Notes: generated by a model from the sequence alone, not told the origin. A DNA stretch of 64,000 nucleotides from Halorubrum sp. CSM-61 (GCF_003781945.1 NZ_RJJW01000001.1:157142-221141), one strand, 5' to 3'. Positions 10,354-20,196 are shown, counted from the first letter of the stretch. Translations and numbers: made by a program.

Positions 10354-10719
10354 ATGGACGCCGCCTACGTCTTCGCCGTCGCGTTCCGGCTCGATCCGGA
10401 CGAGGCGACGGTCGACCCCGACCGGTTCGAGACGACGCTGGAGATCCCCGCGAGCGAGCCCGACGCCGAGGGGTGGCTGTTCTTCCGCGACCGCCTCTGG
10501 CGCGGCGAGATCGGCGACGACCCCTCGTTCCGGGAGCTCGCGAGCGACCGCCTCGGCGCCGAGGTCGTCGCCGCCGACTTCCGCGAGCTCCGGACCGACC
10601 GCGAGTACCTCGACGCGCTGCAGTCGGCGATCGCCGCGGACCTCGACCGGTTCAACGCCGACTCGGTCGACGAGGCCCTCCACAAGTACCTGGGGTCGTC
10701 GGTCCACGTGCGGGAGTGA
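10354..10719 (+). CDS. LWR-salt protein
   Basis: 121-residue haloarchaea-specific protein of unknown function, recognised by the DRLWRGEIG motif that names the family and by the N-terminal AYVFAVAFRLDPDE. No membrane segments or catalytic motif. CTTTTACC about 25-32 nt before the ATG is a good TATA candidate for a leaderless mRNA. Confidence 0.85.
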   Translation: MDAAYVFAVAFRLDPDEATVDPDRFETTLEIPASEPDAEGWLFFRDRLWRGEIGDDPSFRELASDRLGAEVVAADFRELRTDREYLDALQSAIAADLDRFNADSVDEALHKYLGSSVHVRE

Positions 10720-10811
10720 GTTCGGCGCGGGACGCGGCGGTCCGCGCGCAACGGTGCCGACCCCCGAGACCCCACAACGCACTTATCGCCCGCCCGCCTA
10801 CGGGCGCCCCC

Positions 10812-11465
10812 ATGGCCGTCGCCGACTACGACTTCCACCTGTTCGACCTCGACGGGACGCTCGTCGACGCCGAGTGGTCGTACACCCGGAACGTCTTCGA
10901 CCGCGTTGGTGACCGGCTCGGCCGCCCCTTCTCGGACCGGGAGGCGTACGTCCTCTGGCACGGGCTCGGCGGCGCCCGCGGCGGCACCCTCCGCGAACTC
11001 GGGGTCGACCCCGACGCGTTCTGGCCGGCGTTCCACGCCGAGGAGGACCCCCTCGCTCGCGCGGAGGCGACGTACCTCCACGACGACGCCGCCCGGCTGC
11101 TCGACAGCGTCGACGAGGCCGGCGGGCCGACCGGGCTGGTCACGCACTGCCAGCGGTTCCTCGCCGAGCCCGTCCTCGACCGGCTCGACATCGGCGACCG
11201 GTTCGACGCGGTCGTCTGCTGTACAGACGAGACGGGCTGGAAGCCCGACCCCGACCCCATCGAGCTGGCGATGACGGACCTCGGCGTCGACCCCGGAACC
11301 GACCGCGGCTACTACGCCGGCGACGGCGAGAGCGACGTGGGCGCCGCGTGGAACGCGGGCCTCGACGCGGTCCACGTCGAGCGCGTCGGCCACGAGGACC
11401 GCGGGCGGTGCGTGCTCGGCGACCGACGCGTCAGCCGGCTCGACGAGCTGCTCGCGTCGGCGTGA
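10812..11465 (+). CDS. HAD-superfamily phosphatase
   Basis: 217 residues. HAD motif I is FDLDGTLVD (nucleophile Asp12, acid/base Asp14), motif II GLVTHCQ, motif III K in TGWKPDPDP and motif IV YYAGDGESDVGAAW. The alpha-helical cap (about 20-80) is of the phosphoglycolate-phosphatase/beta-phosphoglucomutase type. The substrate cannot be told. The frame is open far upstream, but conservation starts only at this ATG. Confidence 0.85.
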   Translation: MAVADYDFHLFDLDGTLVDAEWSYTRNVFDRVGDRLGRPFSDREAYVLWHGLGGARGGTLRELGVDPDAFWPAFHAEEDPLARAEATYLHDDAARLLDSVDEAGGPTGLVTHCQRFLAEPVLDRLDIGDRFDAVVCCTDETGWKPDPDPIELAMTDLGVDPGTDRGYYAGDGESDVGAAWNAGLDAVHVERVGHEDRGRCVLGDRRVSRLDELLASA

Positions 11466-11565
11466 GGGGACCGCGATCGACCGCGACCCCGGATCCGGGT
11501 TTCCGATCGCGGCCCCCCTCGCTCGCGACCGAAACGGTCGTGAGGCGCCGGGCGAAACCGGGCGT

Positions 11566-11904
11566 ATGACGAAGTGGCTCCACAGCGGCCGCCGCCGCGA
11601 CCTGTGCGCGCTGCTGTACGAGGCCGGCGAGCTGCGGGCGCAGTCGCTGAAGAGTCGGCTCGAATCGCACTACGACGAGCGGATCGACCCCCGTTCGTTT
11701 TACGCCACGCTGAGATCCCTCGTGGAGTCGGGGCACCTCGACCGGCGGACCGAGGGGCTCGCCGACGTGTACGCGCTCACCGACGCCGGCGAGGACGCGC
11801 TCTTCGATCACTACGACTGGCTCTCGGAGCGGGTCGGGGTCGGGCCCTCGGAGGACCCGTCGAGCGACGACGCCGAGGTCGGCGGCCCCGACCTCAAGGA
11901 TTAA
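11566..11904 (+). CDS. PadR-like winged-helix regulator
   Basis: 112 residues: a basic, hydrophobic N-terminus WLHSGRRRDLCALLYEAGEL, a winged helix with SFYATLRSLVESGHLDRR and a wing LADVYALTDAGEDALFDHYD, as in PadR proteins that lack the long dimerisation tail. It precedes nikR by 25 nt on the same strand, so the two may be co-expressed; a separate TATA-like TTAATA exists in the gap. Confidence 0.75.
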   Translation: MTKWLHSGRRRDLCALLYEAGELRAQSLKSRLESHYDERIDPRSFYATLRSLVESGHLDRRTEGLADVYALTDAGEDALFDHYDWLSERVGVGPSEDPSSDDAEVGGPDLKD

Positions 11905-11929
11905 CAAGATCGGCGCGTTCGATTAATAC

Positions 11930-12427
11930 ATGACAGTCGTCAGCGTCTCGATGCCGGAGGAGCTGTTGGAGCGGATCGACGGGTTCGCCGACGAACACGG
12001 CTACACCGGGCGCAGCGAAGTCGTCCGGGAGGCCTCCCGGAACCTCCTCGGCGAGTTCGAGGACGCGAAGCTGGAGGACCGCGACCTGATGGCGGTGGTG
12101 ACCGTGCTCTTCGACTACGAGACCACGAGCGTCGAGGAGCGGATGATGCGGCTCCGCCACGAGCACGAGGGGCTCGTCGCCTCCAACTTCCACAGCCACG
12201 TCGGCTCGCGGTACTGCATGGAGCTGTTCGTGCTCGAGGGACGCTTGGAGGACATCTCGGCGTTCGTCGGGAAGATCCGCGCGACGAAGGACACCCTCAC
12301 GGTCGACTACAGCGTGACGCCGGTCGACGAGTTCGGCGCCGAGGACGGGGTCGCGGCCGCAGAGGGGAACGGTCACGGAGACGGGCACAGCCACGCCCAC
12401 GACGGCGGACACGGCCGCGACGACTGA
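11930..12427 (+). CDS. nikR: Nickel-responsive regulator NikR with His-rich tail
   Basis: 165 residues. The N-terminal ribbon-helix-helix ([20 protein letters not shown], then [10 protein letters not shown]) binds DNA; the ACT-like C-terminal domain has the nickel site pattern H-x-H-x5-C in [11 protein letters not shown], with a further His in LRHEHEG. A C-terminal extension of about 30 residues is rich in His and Gly ([18 protein letters not shown]), unusual for NikR and probably a metal reservoir. No nickel transporter is in this window. CGATTAATA about 5-15 nt before the ATG and TTAACAAG about 22-30 nt upstream are the promoter candidates. Confidence 0.9.
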   Translation: MTVVSVSMPEELLERIDGFADEHGYTGRSEVVREASRNLLGEFEDAKLEDRDLMAVVTVLFDYETTSVEERMMRLRHEHEGLVASNFHSHVGSRYCMELFVLEGRLEDISAFVGKIRATKDTLTVDYSVTPVDEFGAEDGVAAAEGNGHGDGHSHAHDGGHGRDD

Positions 12428-12446
12428 TCGGGATCGCCGCCGCCTC

Positions 12447-13394
12447 TCACTTTCGATCGCCGCCGCGACCCGCCTCGACGTCCGCGAGCACCCCGACGAA
12501 CGGGACCGCGAACCCGACGACGTAGCCGGCGAGGTGCGCGAAGACGTTGCTGCCGAACGGAACGAGCACCAGCGACCCGATCACGCCGGCGGCCGCGACG
12601 CTCGCGCCGGTGACGTACAGCAGTTCGCGCTCCGGGGGCAGATCGAGCCCCGCCACCCGCGGGCGGCCGACCGCGGCGTACAGCCCGGCCGCGGCGAGGA
12701 CCGCTCCGACCGCGAACAGCGACCCCACGGCCGGCAGCGGCGGGAAGTAGCCGGCGCCGCTCGGCGCGAGGTACGCGACCGCGAGCGACGCGAAGACGGC
12801 GACGACCGACCAGCGCGGGTCGACGCCGGCGGGGCCCTCGCTTCGGATCCGGCGGCAGCCCTCCGAGCGGTCGCTCTCCGCCGCGAGCGCGGCGAACCAG
12901 ACGGCGACGAGGTAGCCGAGGAGCGCGCTGTTCACGTCCGAGAAGCCGGCCGTGGGGGCGTCGGTCACCCCGCCGAGCGCGACGACGGTCGCCCACGCGG
13001 AGACGAGCGGGACGACCGCGAGGGAGACCGCGACCGACCCGAGGAGTCGCCGGCGCCAGCCGGCGACGACCGAGAGGGGGTACGCGACCGCGACGAGCAG
13101 CCAGTAGTTGACGACGTTGTCGGCGAGGTGCGCCGGGTCCGCGTGGACGAAGCTCGACGCGAACGCGGTCCACAGCGCCCAGCGGCTCTCGAAGACGCCC
13201 TCGGCCGCCAGCGAGAACCGCCACTCCTCGACGCCGGGGAGCAGGCTCACTCCGACGAGCAGCGCCGGCAGCGGCAGGGAGACGAGCGCCAGCTCCGCCG
13301 CCGGCCGGGACCGGACCGCGGCGAGGACTGCACCCAGCAGGCCGCGGAGGGTAGGGGGATCCGAATTCGGGGAATCGCCGCCGTCTCCCGGCAT
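12447..13394 (-). CDS. Rhomboid-like intramembrane protease, altered active-site motif
   Basis: 315 residues with about seven hydrophobic segments. The helix-2 pattern [17 protein letters not shown] matches the rhomboid HxxxN element, and the last helix holds the candidate catalytic His in [12 protein letters not shown]. The catalytic-serine loop reads [12 protein letters not shown], so the canonical GxSG has become GFSD. The Ser is present but activity is uncertain. The gene ends convergent with nikR and begins 9 bp after the CDC48-type gene stop, so it is probably co-transcribed with that gene. Confidence 0.75.
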   Translation of the reverse strand: MPGDGGDSPNSDPPTLRGLLGAVLAAVRSRPAAELALVSLPLPALLVGVSLLPGVEEWRFSLAAEGVFESRWALWTAFASSFVHADPAHLADNVVNYWLLVAVAYPLSVVAGWRRRLLGSVAVSLAVVPLVSAWATVVALGGVTDAPTAGFSDVNSALLGYLVAVWFAALAAESDRSEGCRRIRSEGPAGVDPRWSVVAVFASLAVAYLAPSGAGYFPPLPAVGSLFAVGAVLAAAGLYAAVGRPRVAGLDLPPERELLYVTGASVAAAGVIGSLVLVPFGSNVFAHLAGYVVGFAVPFVGVLADVEAGRGGDRK

Positions 13395-13403
13395 TCGGTC
13401 CTC

Positions 13404-15665
13404 CTACGGCGTCGCCGGGCGGACGCTCTCCAGCGCCGCGGCGAAGTCGTCGGCGGTGATTCCGATCTCGTCGGCGTGGTCGTTGGCCGCCTCGCCGTGC
13501 TCGTCGGCGACCCGCTCGATGGCGATCAGGGCGGCCTCCCGGCACAGCGACGCGATCTCCGCGCCGGAGTACCCCTCGGTCTCGTCGGCGAGGTGCTCCA
13601 GGTCGACGCCCTCGACGAGGGGTTTCGAGCGGGTGTGGACGTCGAGGATCTTCCGACGCGCCTCCCGGTCGGGCTCGGGGACCTCGACGTGGGTCTCCAA
13701 TCGTCCGGGGCGGAGGAGCGCCGGGTCGAGCGCCTTCCGGCGGTTCGTCGCCGCGAGCACGACGAGGTTCGGGTTGTCGCCGGCGCGGTCCAGCTCGGTC
13801 AGGAGCTGCGAGACGACGCGCTCGCCGACGCCGGAGCCGTCGCCGCCCGCGCCGTCGCGGTCGGCCGCGATCGCGTCGATCTCGTCGAAGAAGACGATCG
13901 CGGGCGCCGCCTGCCGGGCGCGGTCGAACAGCTCCCGGACCGCCTTCTCGGACTCCCCGACGTACCGGTCGAGCAGCTCCGGCCCCGCGACTTGGATGAA
14001 GTTCACGCCGCTCTCGCCCGCGATCGCCCGCGCGAGGAGGGTCTTCCCGGTGCCGGGCGGTCCGTGGAGCAGGACCCCCGTCGGCGGGTCGGCGTCGGCG
14101 GCCTCGAAGAGCGGGCCGTACGTCAGCGGCCACGTCACCGCGCGCTCCAGCTTCTCCTTGGCCCCTGTCAGCCCGCCCACGTCCGAGAAGTCGGTGGTCG
14201 GCTGCTCGGCGACGTACTCGCGCATCGCGCTCGGCTCGACGCTCGCGTGGGCCGCCTCGAAGTCGGCCTTCCCGACGGTCACGTCGTCGAGCGCTTCGGC
14301 GTCCGACTCGCGGGCGCGCCGCAGCGCGGTCATCGCCGCCTCCTGCGTGAGCCCCTCGATGTCGGCGCCGACGAACCCGTGGGTTCGGGCCGCGATCCGG
14401 TCGAGGTCAACGTCGTCGGCGAGGGGCATCCGGCGCGTGTGCACGTCGAGGATCTGCCGGCGGCCGGCCTCGCCGGGGACGCCGATCTCGATCTCGCGGT
14501 CGAACCGGCCGCCCCGCCGGAGCGCGGGATCGAGGGTGTCGACGCGGTTGGTCGCGCCGATGACGATCACGTCGCCGCGGGCGTCGAGCCCGTCCATCAG
14601 CGAGAGCAGCTGCCCGACGACGCGGTTCTCCACGTCGCCGCCGTCGTCCCTCTTTCCCGCGATCGAGTCGATCTCGTCGAAGAAGACGATCGCGGGCGCC
14701 TCCTCGCTCGCGCGGTCGAACACGTCCCGCAGGCGCTCCTCCGACTCGCCCTTGTACTTGGACATGATCTCCGGGCCGTCGACGGTGATGAACGTCGCGT
14801 CGACCTCGTTGGCGACGGCGCGGGCGATCAGCGTCTTCCCGGTGCCCGGCGGCCCGTGGAGCAGGACGCCCTTCGGCGGGTCGATCCCGAGCCGGGTGAA
14901 CACGCCGGGCTCCGAGAGCGGGAGCTCGATCGTCTCGCGGACTAACTCCAGCTCCTCGTCGAGCCCACCGATGTCCTCGTAGGTCGCGCCCGCGGTGTGC
15001 TCCGCCGGGGGTTCGGCGGCGCCGCCGGCGGGTCGGGCGTCCGTTCCGGAGGTGTCGGTTCCAGTGGACCGGTCGGTCGAGGGGTCACTCCTCGTCGGAG
15101 ATTCGGAGGTCGATCGACGATCCCGCCCGGCGCTCGTGTCGGAGCGCGACCCGGTCCCGTCCCCGTATCTCACCGACACGTCGGTCCGGTTCGTGACGCG
15201 CACCGTGCCCGTCGGGTCGGTCTCGGCGACGACGAACCGGATCCCGCCGAGCCGCTCGACGTGGACGGCTTCCCCCTCGGTGACGGGGCGGTCGCGGAGG
15301 TCGCGGGCGAGCGCGCGCTCGACCACCTCGCGGCTCACGTCGACGTCGGCGAGCTCCGCGGGCGCGCCGAGCACGACGCGGTCTGCGTCCTCGACGTCGA
15401 CGGCGGCGACAGTGACGGTGTCGCCGACCTTCACGCCGGCGTTCGCGCGGGTGTCGGCGTCGATGAGGACGGACCCCTCTCGGGCGTCCGCGCCGCCGGG
15501 CCACACCTTCGCGACCGCGGTGCGCTCGCCGCGGATCTCGACGGTGTCGCCGCTGAGGAGGCCGAGTCGCTTCCGGGAGGGTTCGGGGAGGCGGGCGATG
15601 CCCCGGCCCGCGTCCCGCTTCTCGGCGGCACGCACCGTAAGCCGGAGGCCGGCGGTGTCGTTCAT
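13404..15665 (-). CDS. CDC48/VCP-type AAA ATPase with long disordered linker
   Basis: 754 residues. Double-psi N-domain (1-165), then two AAA modules with Walker A GPPGTGKT at 271-278 and 535-542, Walker B FFDEID in both, and arginine fingers in RRGGRFDRE and RPGRLETH regions. Such hexamers unfold or extract proteins, often for the proteasome. Between the N-domain and D1, residues about 168-227 are Ser/Thr/Asp/Arg-rich and probably disordered, much longer than the usual short linker. The start is set at 15665 because [20 protein letters not shown] is the family N-terminus, though the frame is open to 15716. Confidence 0.93.
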   Translation of the reverse strand: MNDTAGLRLTVRAAEKRDAGRGIARLPEPSRKRLGLLSGDTVEIRGERTAVAKVWPGGADAREGSVLIDADTRANAGVKVGDTVTVAAVDVEDADRVVLGAPAELADVDVSREVVERALARDLRDRPVTEGEAVHVERLGGIRFVVAETDPTGTVRVTNRTDVSVRYGDGTGSRSDTSAGRDRRSTSESPTRSDPSTDRSTGTDTSGTDARPAGGAAEPPAEHTAGATYEDIGGLDEELELVRETIELPLSEPGVFTRLGIDPPKGVLLHGPPGTGKTLIARAVANEVDATFITVDGPEIMSKYKGESEERLRDVFDRASEEAPAIVFFDEIDSIAGKRDDGGDVENRVVGQLLSLMDGLDARGDVIVIGATNRVDTLDPALRRGGRFDREIEIGVPGEAGRRQILDVHTRRMPLADDVDLDRIAARTHGFVGADIEGLTQEAAMTALRRARESDAEALDDVTVGKADFEAAHASVEPSAMREYVAEQPTTDFSDVGGLTGAKEKLERAVTWPLTYGPLFEAADADPPTGVLLHGPPGTGKTLLARAIAGESGVNFIQVAGPELLDRYVGESEKAVRELFDRARQAAPAIVFFDEIDAIAADRDGAGGDGSGVGERVVSQLLTELDRAGDNPNLVVLAATNRRKALDPALLRPGRLETHVEVPEPDREARRKILDVHTRSKPLVEGVDLEHLADETEGYSGAEIASLCREAALIAIERVADEHGEAANDHADEIGITADDFAAALESVRPATP

Positions 15666-15748
15666 ACGCTCCGTTCCCGCCACTGACCCTTTATCCTTGC
15701 CCGCCGCCGACCGCAACCCCCTTACCCCGCCCGAACCCGTCGTTCGGT

Positions 15749-16936
15749 ATGCAACCGACAGGGCACCTGCGCGGCGACGCGGTCCGCGTCGCCGGCGACG
15801 CCCGCCAGCGGTTCCACGACTCCGGCGGCTACGGTCGCCCGCTCGGCGGCGACGAGATCGCGCTCTCGCGGGTCGAGGCCGCCCACCTGCTGTTCCGCGG
15901 CGACCTCTCGGGAGTCACGATCGGTGAGGACGACGGCACCGGCGAGGTCGGCTTCGAGCGCTTCTTCGTCGAGAGCGCGGCCGCGGCCGATCGGTTCGCC
16001 GTGCGCTACCTCGTCTACGCCGACCTGCGCGACCGCGGCTTCTACCTCTCGCCCGCTCGCGATCCGTGGCCCGGCGGCGACGTCGACGCGCCCGACGCGG
16101 TCGACTTCGTCGCCTACGAGCGCGGCTCGACGCCGGACACGGGGAACGTGAAGTATCCCGTACAGGTCGTCGGCGAGCGCGAGTCGCTGCCGGCGGCCGG
16201 GCTCGCCGGGCGCACTCTCGCGGTCGTCGACGAGGAGTCCGACATCACGTACTTCGCGGCGACGAGCAGGGAGATCGCGGGCGCGACCGACTACGAGCCC
16301 CCCGACCGGCTGACGGGCGTCCTCCTCGCCGACCGCGTCGTCGTCTGGGACGCCCCCGAGGGGCTCTACGAGCGCGGCTTCTACGGCCAGCCGCTCACCG
16401 GCCGCGCCGCCGCGGTCGAGGGCGCGGTCCAGCTCTCCCTCGTCGAGGCGGCGTCGCTCGCGGCCGACGGCGTGCTGTCGCTGTCGGCGTCGGTGGACGC
16501 GGCGGGCGAGGCAACCGGCTCCTCCAGCGACGGGGCCGCGGAGACGGACGCCCCCGCCGCCGCGGTCGTCGCCCGCGGCCGCGACGTGGAGGGCGAGCGC
16601 TTCGACCGTCGGCTCGCCGCTTATAAGCGCCTCCGCGACGCCGACGCCGTCCCGAAGACCGGGTTCAAGTTCGGCGCGGACTTCCGGACCTACCTCGACG
16701 TGGAGACGGTCGAGGACCTGCCGCACTCCGAACACCTCGTGCGTGTCGTCGAGGCCGACCATCGGTTCTCGCCGCGCGAGCTGTCGCTCGACGTGCGGCT
16801 CGCGGGCGGCGTCCGCAAGGAGATGGTGTTCGCGCTGACGGCGGTGGGCGGTGACGGGCGCGACGACGCCGACGGACACGACGCGGTCCGCGACGCCGCC
16901 GTGGAGTGGCTCTCCGTCGGCCGATTGACGCCGTAG
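15749..16936 (+). CDS. endA: tRNA-splicing endonuclease EndA (fused repeat type)
   Basis: 395 residues, the tandem-repeat form that works as a homodimer in haloarchaea. Both halves have the endonuclease fold: N-terminal (1-170; AVRYLVYADLRDRGFYLSP) and C-terminal (180-395; DADAVPKTGFKFGADFRTYL). The C-terminal half holds the active site, with a Tyr in RTYLD, a candidate His in the EHLVRVVEADH stretch and a Lys in VRKEMVFAL. A Ser/Ala/Glu-rich insert of about 20 residues separates the last domains. It removes introns from pre-tRNA at bulge-helix-bulge motifs. Convergent with the regulator gene downstream. Confidence 0.92.
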   Translation: MQPTGHLRGDAVRVAGDARQRFHDSGGYGRPLGGDEIALSRVEAAHLLFRGDLSGVTIGEDDGTGEVGFERFFVESAAAADRFAVRYLVYADLRDRGFYLSPARDPWPGGDVDAPDAVDFVAYERGSTPDTGNVKYPVQVVGERESLPAAGLAGRTLAVVDEESDITYFAATSREIAGATDYEPPDRLTGVLLADRVVVWDAPEGLYERGFYGQPLTGRAAAVEGAVQLSLVEAASLAADGVLSLSASVDAAGEATGSSSDGAAETDAPAAAVVARGRDVEGERFDRRLAAYKRLRDADAVPKTGFKFGADFRTYLDVETVEDLPHSEHLVRVVEADHRFSPRELSLDVRLAGGVRKEMVFALTAVGGDGRDDADGHDAVRDAAVEWLSVGRLTP

Positions 16937-16963
16937 CCGAGTGAAACCCCTCCCGCGAACCGT

Positions 16964-18802
16964 TCACGACACCGTCACGGTGTCGTCGAACAGCGCGGAG
17001 AACAGCTTGTTCTCGGCCGCACGGAGGTGCTGTGTGAACGTCGTTTGCGAGATGTCCATCATCGACGCCACCTCCTCGCCGGTGTGTTCGCGGGGCCACT
17101 CGAAGAACCCGGCGAAGTGCGCGGTACGCGCCGCTTCGCGCTGTCGGTCCGTTAACGCTCCCGACAGCTGCTTCCGGAACCCGGCCTCGGTCTGTACGTC
17201 TCGCTCGCGCTCGCGCTGCGCGACGAGCGTCAGTCCGTCGTACGCCGTCTGAAGGGCGTCGACGACGGTCCGGATGTCGTTCGAGCTGGCGACGTGTGCG
17301 ACCAGCGTCCCACTCGTACCGGTGACCGAGAGGGATTCGATGCCCGCCCCGTACTGCGCCAGCGTCGCGACGATCGACCGCTCGTCGATCGAGAACCGGA
17401 ACAGGGAACGTGCCTCGTGGGTGTAGACGTGCTGTGCCGCGTCGACGTGGTCGGCCTCGGCGGCGTACTCGGAGACGGCTTCCGGCTCGGCGTCCGCGAC
17501 GGTGACGTACTGGACGCGATCGCTGTCGCCGCCGCCGACGTGCTCGACGGCGACCGTGCAGTCGAGTCGCGCCGCCATATTCGCCAACGGCTCGTCGATC
17601 CCCGTCAGCTGGAACTCCAGTTCGGTGACGCTGTCCGCGGCGAGCGTCTGCTTGCTCTCGACGGCGCTGATCGCGTCCGCGACGGTGCGACCCAGTTCGG
17701 CGAAGATATCGCGCTCGATCAGGTCGAATGCGTCGGCGTTACGGGTCATTACGACGAGAACGCCGTACTCCGCGCCGCGGTACGCGAGCGGCACCACGAC
17801 GCAGTGCGCCTCGCCGGGCGTCTCGGCGAGGTCGTCGTCGATCTCGGTGAACACCGGACGAGAGTCGTCGAGCGCCGCTTCGATCGGCGTCGGATCGGTC
17901 GCACACAACGTCTCGATATGGCCGTCGAGCGAGTCGATGTCGGTCCCCGCACACGAGCGCGGGCTGACCGTGCCGTCGACGAGCCCGCGTCCACCGGTCC
18001 AAGCCACGTCGAAGAGGTCGGAGGAAGCGAACTGCTCGCACACCTCCGACTCGATCTCCTCTCGCGTCGACGCGGCGACGAGCTCCCGATTGACGTCGCG
18101 GAGTACCTCGTTCGTGTTGTTCAGGAGGGCCAGTCGCTCGTTCTGATCTTCGATGCGCAGCTCGCGCTCCTTCCGTTCGGTGACGTCGCGCTCGATCGCC
18201 ACGTAGCGTTCCACGTCCCCGTCTTCGGTAATCGGCGCGATCGTCGCGTCGATCCAGCAGAGCTCTCCCGACTTCCGGCGGTTCGTCAGCTCTCCCTCCC
18301 AGACAGACCCGGACGCTATCCGTTCCCAGAGCTCCTCGTAGAACTCCTCGTCGTGTTTCCCCGACTGCCAGAGTCGCGGATTCTCTCCGACCACCTCGTC
18401 CGGCTCGTATCCCGTGACCGTCTCGACGGCCGGGTTCGCGTACTCGATGGTGCCGTCAGGGTCGGTGAGGAAGATCGCGTGCCCGGCGTGTTCGATGGCT
18501 TTCCGATAGCCACGGAGCCGCTCGTTCGCCGTCTGCAATTGCGTTTTGACGGCGTCCTCCTCGTCGACGTACTCGGAGAGGTAATACACCGTCAACAGGG
18601 TGAGCGCGCTCACGAGGAGCCCGGGAAGCTCCTCGATCCCGGTGGTCGCCGTCCGCACGGTGAGCAGCTGCCGAAGCGTCATGAAGGTCAGAAGCAGCGT
18701 CAGGAAGCCGAACCGCCGATCGCGAGTGCTCACAAGCAGCAGGATCGAGTAGCCGACGCCGAGCAGCCGCAGCCCGATCGAGAGGGCGATGATCCAGTTC
18801 AT
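16964..18802 (-). CDS. Membrane PAS/GAF sensor with Bat-type HTH, DmsR-like
   Basis: 612 residues from the ATG at 18802. Two or three N-terminal membrane helices (IIALSIGLRLLGVGYSILLL; LLVSALTLLTVYYLSE), a short coiled coil, a PAS domain (about 105-215; AIFLTDPDGTIEYANPAVET), a GAF domain (about 245-390), a bacterioopsin-activator domain, and a C-terminal HTH_10 (LTDRQREAARTAHFAGFFEW, MMDISQTTFTQHLRAAENKL). No histidine kinase or receiver. DmsR, which controls DMSO respiration in haloarchaea, is of this class. Divergent from the molybdoenzyme operon, it is the likely activator of that operon. Confidence 0.82.
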   Translation of the reverse strand: MNWIIALSIGLRLLGVGYSILLLVSTRDRRFGFLTLLLTFMTLRQLLTVRTATTGIEELPGLLVSALTLLTVYYLSEYVDEEDAVKTQLQTANERLRGYRKAIEHAGHAIFLTDPDGTIEYANPAVETVTGYEPDEVVGENPRLWQSGKHDEEFYEELWERIASGSVWEGELTNRRKSGELCWIDATIAPITEDGDVERYVAIERDVTERKERELRIEDQNERLALLNNTNEVLRDVNRELVAASTREEIESEVCEQFASSDLFDVAWTGGRGLVDGTVSPRSCAGTDIDSLDGHIETLCATDPTPIEAALDDSRPVFTEIDDDLAETPGEAHCVVVPLAYRGAEYGVLVVMTRNADAFDLIERDIFAELGRTVADAISAVESKQTLAADSVTELEFQLTGIDEPLANMAARLDCTVAVEHVGGGDSDRVQYVTVADAEPEAVSEYAAEADHVDAAQHVYTHEARSLFRFSIDERSIVATLAQYGAGIESLSVTGTSGTLVAHVASSNDIRTVVDALQTAYDGLTLVAQRERERDVQTEAGFRKQLSGALTDRQREAARTAHFAGFFEWPREHTGEEVASMMDISQTTFTQHLRAAENKLFSALFDDTVTVS

Positions 18803-18970
18803 ACGACCACTCTCCTCCCCAGGCGGACCGGCGTCGGTGGCCCGCCGACCGTTTGTCCGTCTCGGCGCGACCCGTTCATAGCCGAGAGGAGTCCGTTCTC
18901 GTTGATAATGTCGGCGGTCGCTGGCGCGCAGTGCGGAACGGACCGATCCGGGGGAGTTATCCCCCGATCC

Positions 18971-19037
18971 AAACAGTATTGGTACGCGCAATATGGGGTG
19001 TCTCCCCGGGGAGCCCCCGGGTCAAACTGTATTGGTA
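18971..19037 (+). promoter_or_regulatory. Duplicated motif AAACWGTATTGGTA upstream of molybdoenzyme operon
   Basis: AAACAGTATTGGTA (18971-18984) and AAACTGTATTGGTA (19024-19037) are direct repeats 53 bp apart, about five helical turns. Between them lies the palindrome CTCCCCGGGGAG (19002-19013). They sit in the 346-bp gap between the divergent Bat-type regulator and the operon and are probably its binding sites. The rest of the gap contains no gene I can support. Confidence 0.55.
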
Positions 19038-19148
19038 TCACCCTTTCCACCGGACTCCGCGTACATCCACGTGTATGACCTCCAGGACCAACCGGTCGGT
19101 ACGGAGCCGGCCGCACGTCGGCGAGACGACCAGCGACGGGTGGTGGCG

Positions 19149-20192
19149 ATGAGCACCGCTGACGACGGAGACACCCTCCCCGGCATCCCGAACGTCGGGA
19201 AGGCAGACCTCGACGCGATGGTGGAGAACGAGCGACCCGACCCGCGAGAGGAGCTCGCGGACGTCGAGGCGGACACGGACCTCGGCGTTTCGATGGCCGA
19301 AGACGCGCAGCGCGTCGCCCGCGGTGAACTCTCGGGCGACGAGTACTGGGAGAAGTACGACGAGGCCGCCGCCGCGGAGTTCGGCGAGGCGTACCGCGAG
19401 ACGCCGAATCCGGCAGTCGACGCCGGCGACCAGACCGTCTCGACGGAGACGGCCGAGTCGCTGAGTTGTGCCGTCGGATCGATGGACACCGTGTCGGCGG
19501 AGTCGGCGCAGATCGACGGCGAGGGCGGAGGCGAGTCGGACGGAGGGATCGGCGCGGGCGACGAGAAGTGGGGGATGGTGATCGACCTCCAGAAATGCGT
19601 CGGCTGCGACTCGTGTACGGTCGCGTGCAAGTCAGAGAACCGGACGCCGCCGGGCGTCTCGTACAACGTCGTGATGGAGGAGGAACACGGCGAGTTCCCG
19701 AACGTCACGCGGACGAACGTGCCGCGACCGTGCATGCAGTGCGACAACCCGCCCTGTGTGCAGGTGTGTCCCGTCTCTGCGACGTACAAGATGGACGACG
19801 GCGTGGTCAACATCGACTACGACCGGTGTATCGGCTGCCGGTACTGCAACATCGCCTGTCCGTACGGCGCGCGGTACTTCGACTTCGGCGAGAACTACGA
19901 CGACGAGGTCGACGAGGCGGGCGAAATCACGAGTCCGGAGTACGGCGTCGACCGCGGTCCACGCGAAGAGGGGAAGTCGCCGATCGGCAACATCCGCAAG
20001 TGCAGTTTCTGTACGCACCGGTTAGAGCGCGGCGAAGAGCCGGCGTGCGTCGAGACGTGCGTCGGCGACGCCCGCAACATGGGCGATCTCGAGAACCCCG
20101 ACAGCGACGTCGCACGGATGGCCGACTCGTCGCGCGCGTTCCAACTGAAAGAGGACGAGGGGACCGACCCCAACGTCTACTACCTCAAATAG
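19149..20192 (+). CDS. Fe-S electron-transfer subunit of CISM molybdoenzyme (TtrB-like)
   Basis: 347 residues. Sixteen Cys for four [4Fe-4S] clusters: CVGCDSCTVAC (150-160) plus Cys164-region neighbours, CMQCDNPPCVQVCP (195-208), CIGCRYCNIACP (227-238) and CSFCTHRLERGEEPACVETC (285-304). This is the DmsB/PsrB/TtrB fold that passes electrons between the membrane anchor and the catalytic subunit. Unlike some TtrB proteins there is no Tat signal; it would ride with the Tat-bearing catalytic subunit. The first 140 residues are an acidic extension with no known domain. Start ATG at 19149 (two in-frame GTGs lie just upstream). First gene of the operon. Confidence 0.88.
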   Translation: MSTADDGDTLPGIPNVGKADLDAMVENERPDPREELADVEADTDLGVSMAEDAQRVARGELSGDEYWEKYDEAAAAEFGEAYRETPNPAVDAGDQTVSTETAESLSCAVGSMDTVSAESAQIDGEGGGESDGGIGAGDEKWGMVIDLQKCVGCDSCTVACKSENRTPPGVSYNVVMEEEHGEFPNVTRTNVPRPCMQCDNPPCVQVCPVSATYKMDDGVVNIDYDRCIGCRYCNIACPYGARYFDFGENYDDEVDEAGEITSPEYGVDRGPREEGKSPIGNIRKCSFCTHRLERGEEPACVETCVGDARNMGDLENPDSDVARMADSSRAFQLKEDEGTDPNVYYLK

Positions 20193-20196
20193 ACCG

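Noticed and set aside
12534-14945. 803-residue open frame on the plus strand opposite the rhomboid and CDC48-type genes
   Set aside because: It is antisense to two well-supported genes, highly Arg/Asp-rich and shows no domain. High GC makes stop codons rare in the opposite strand.
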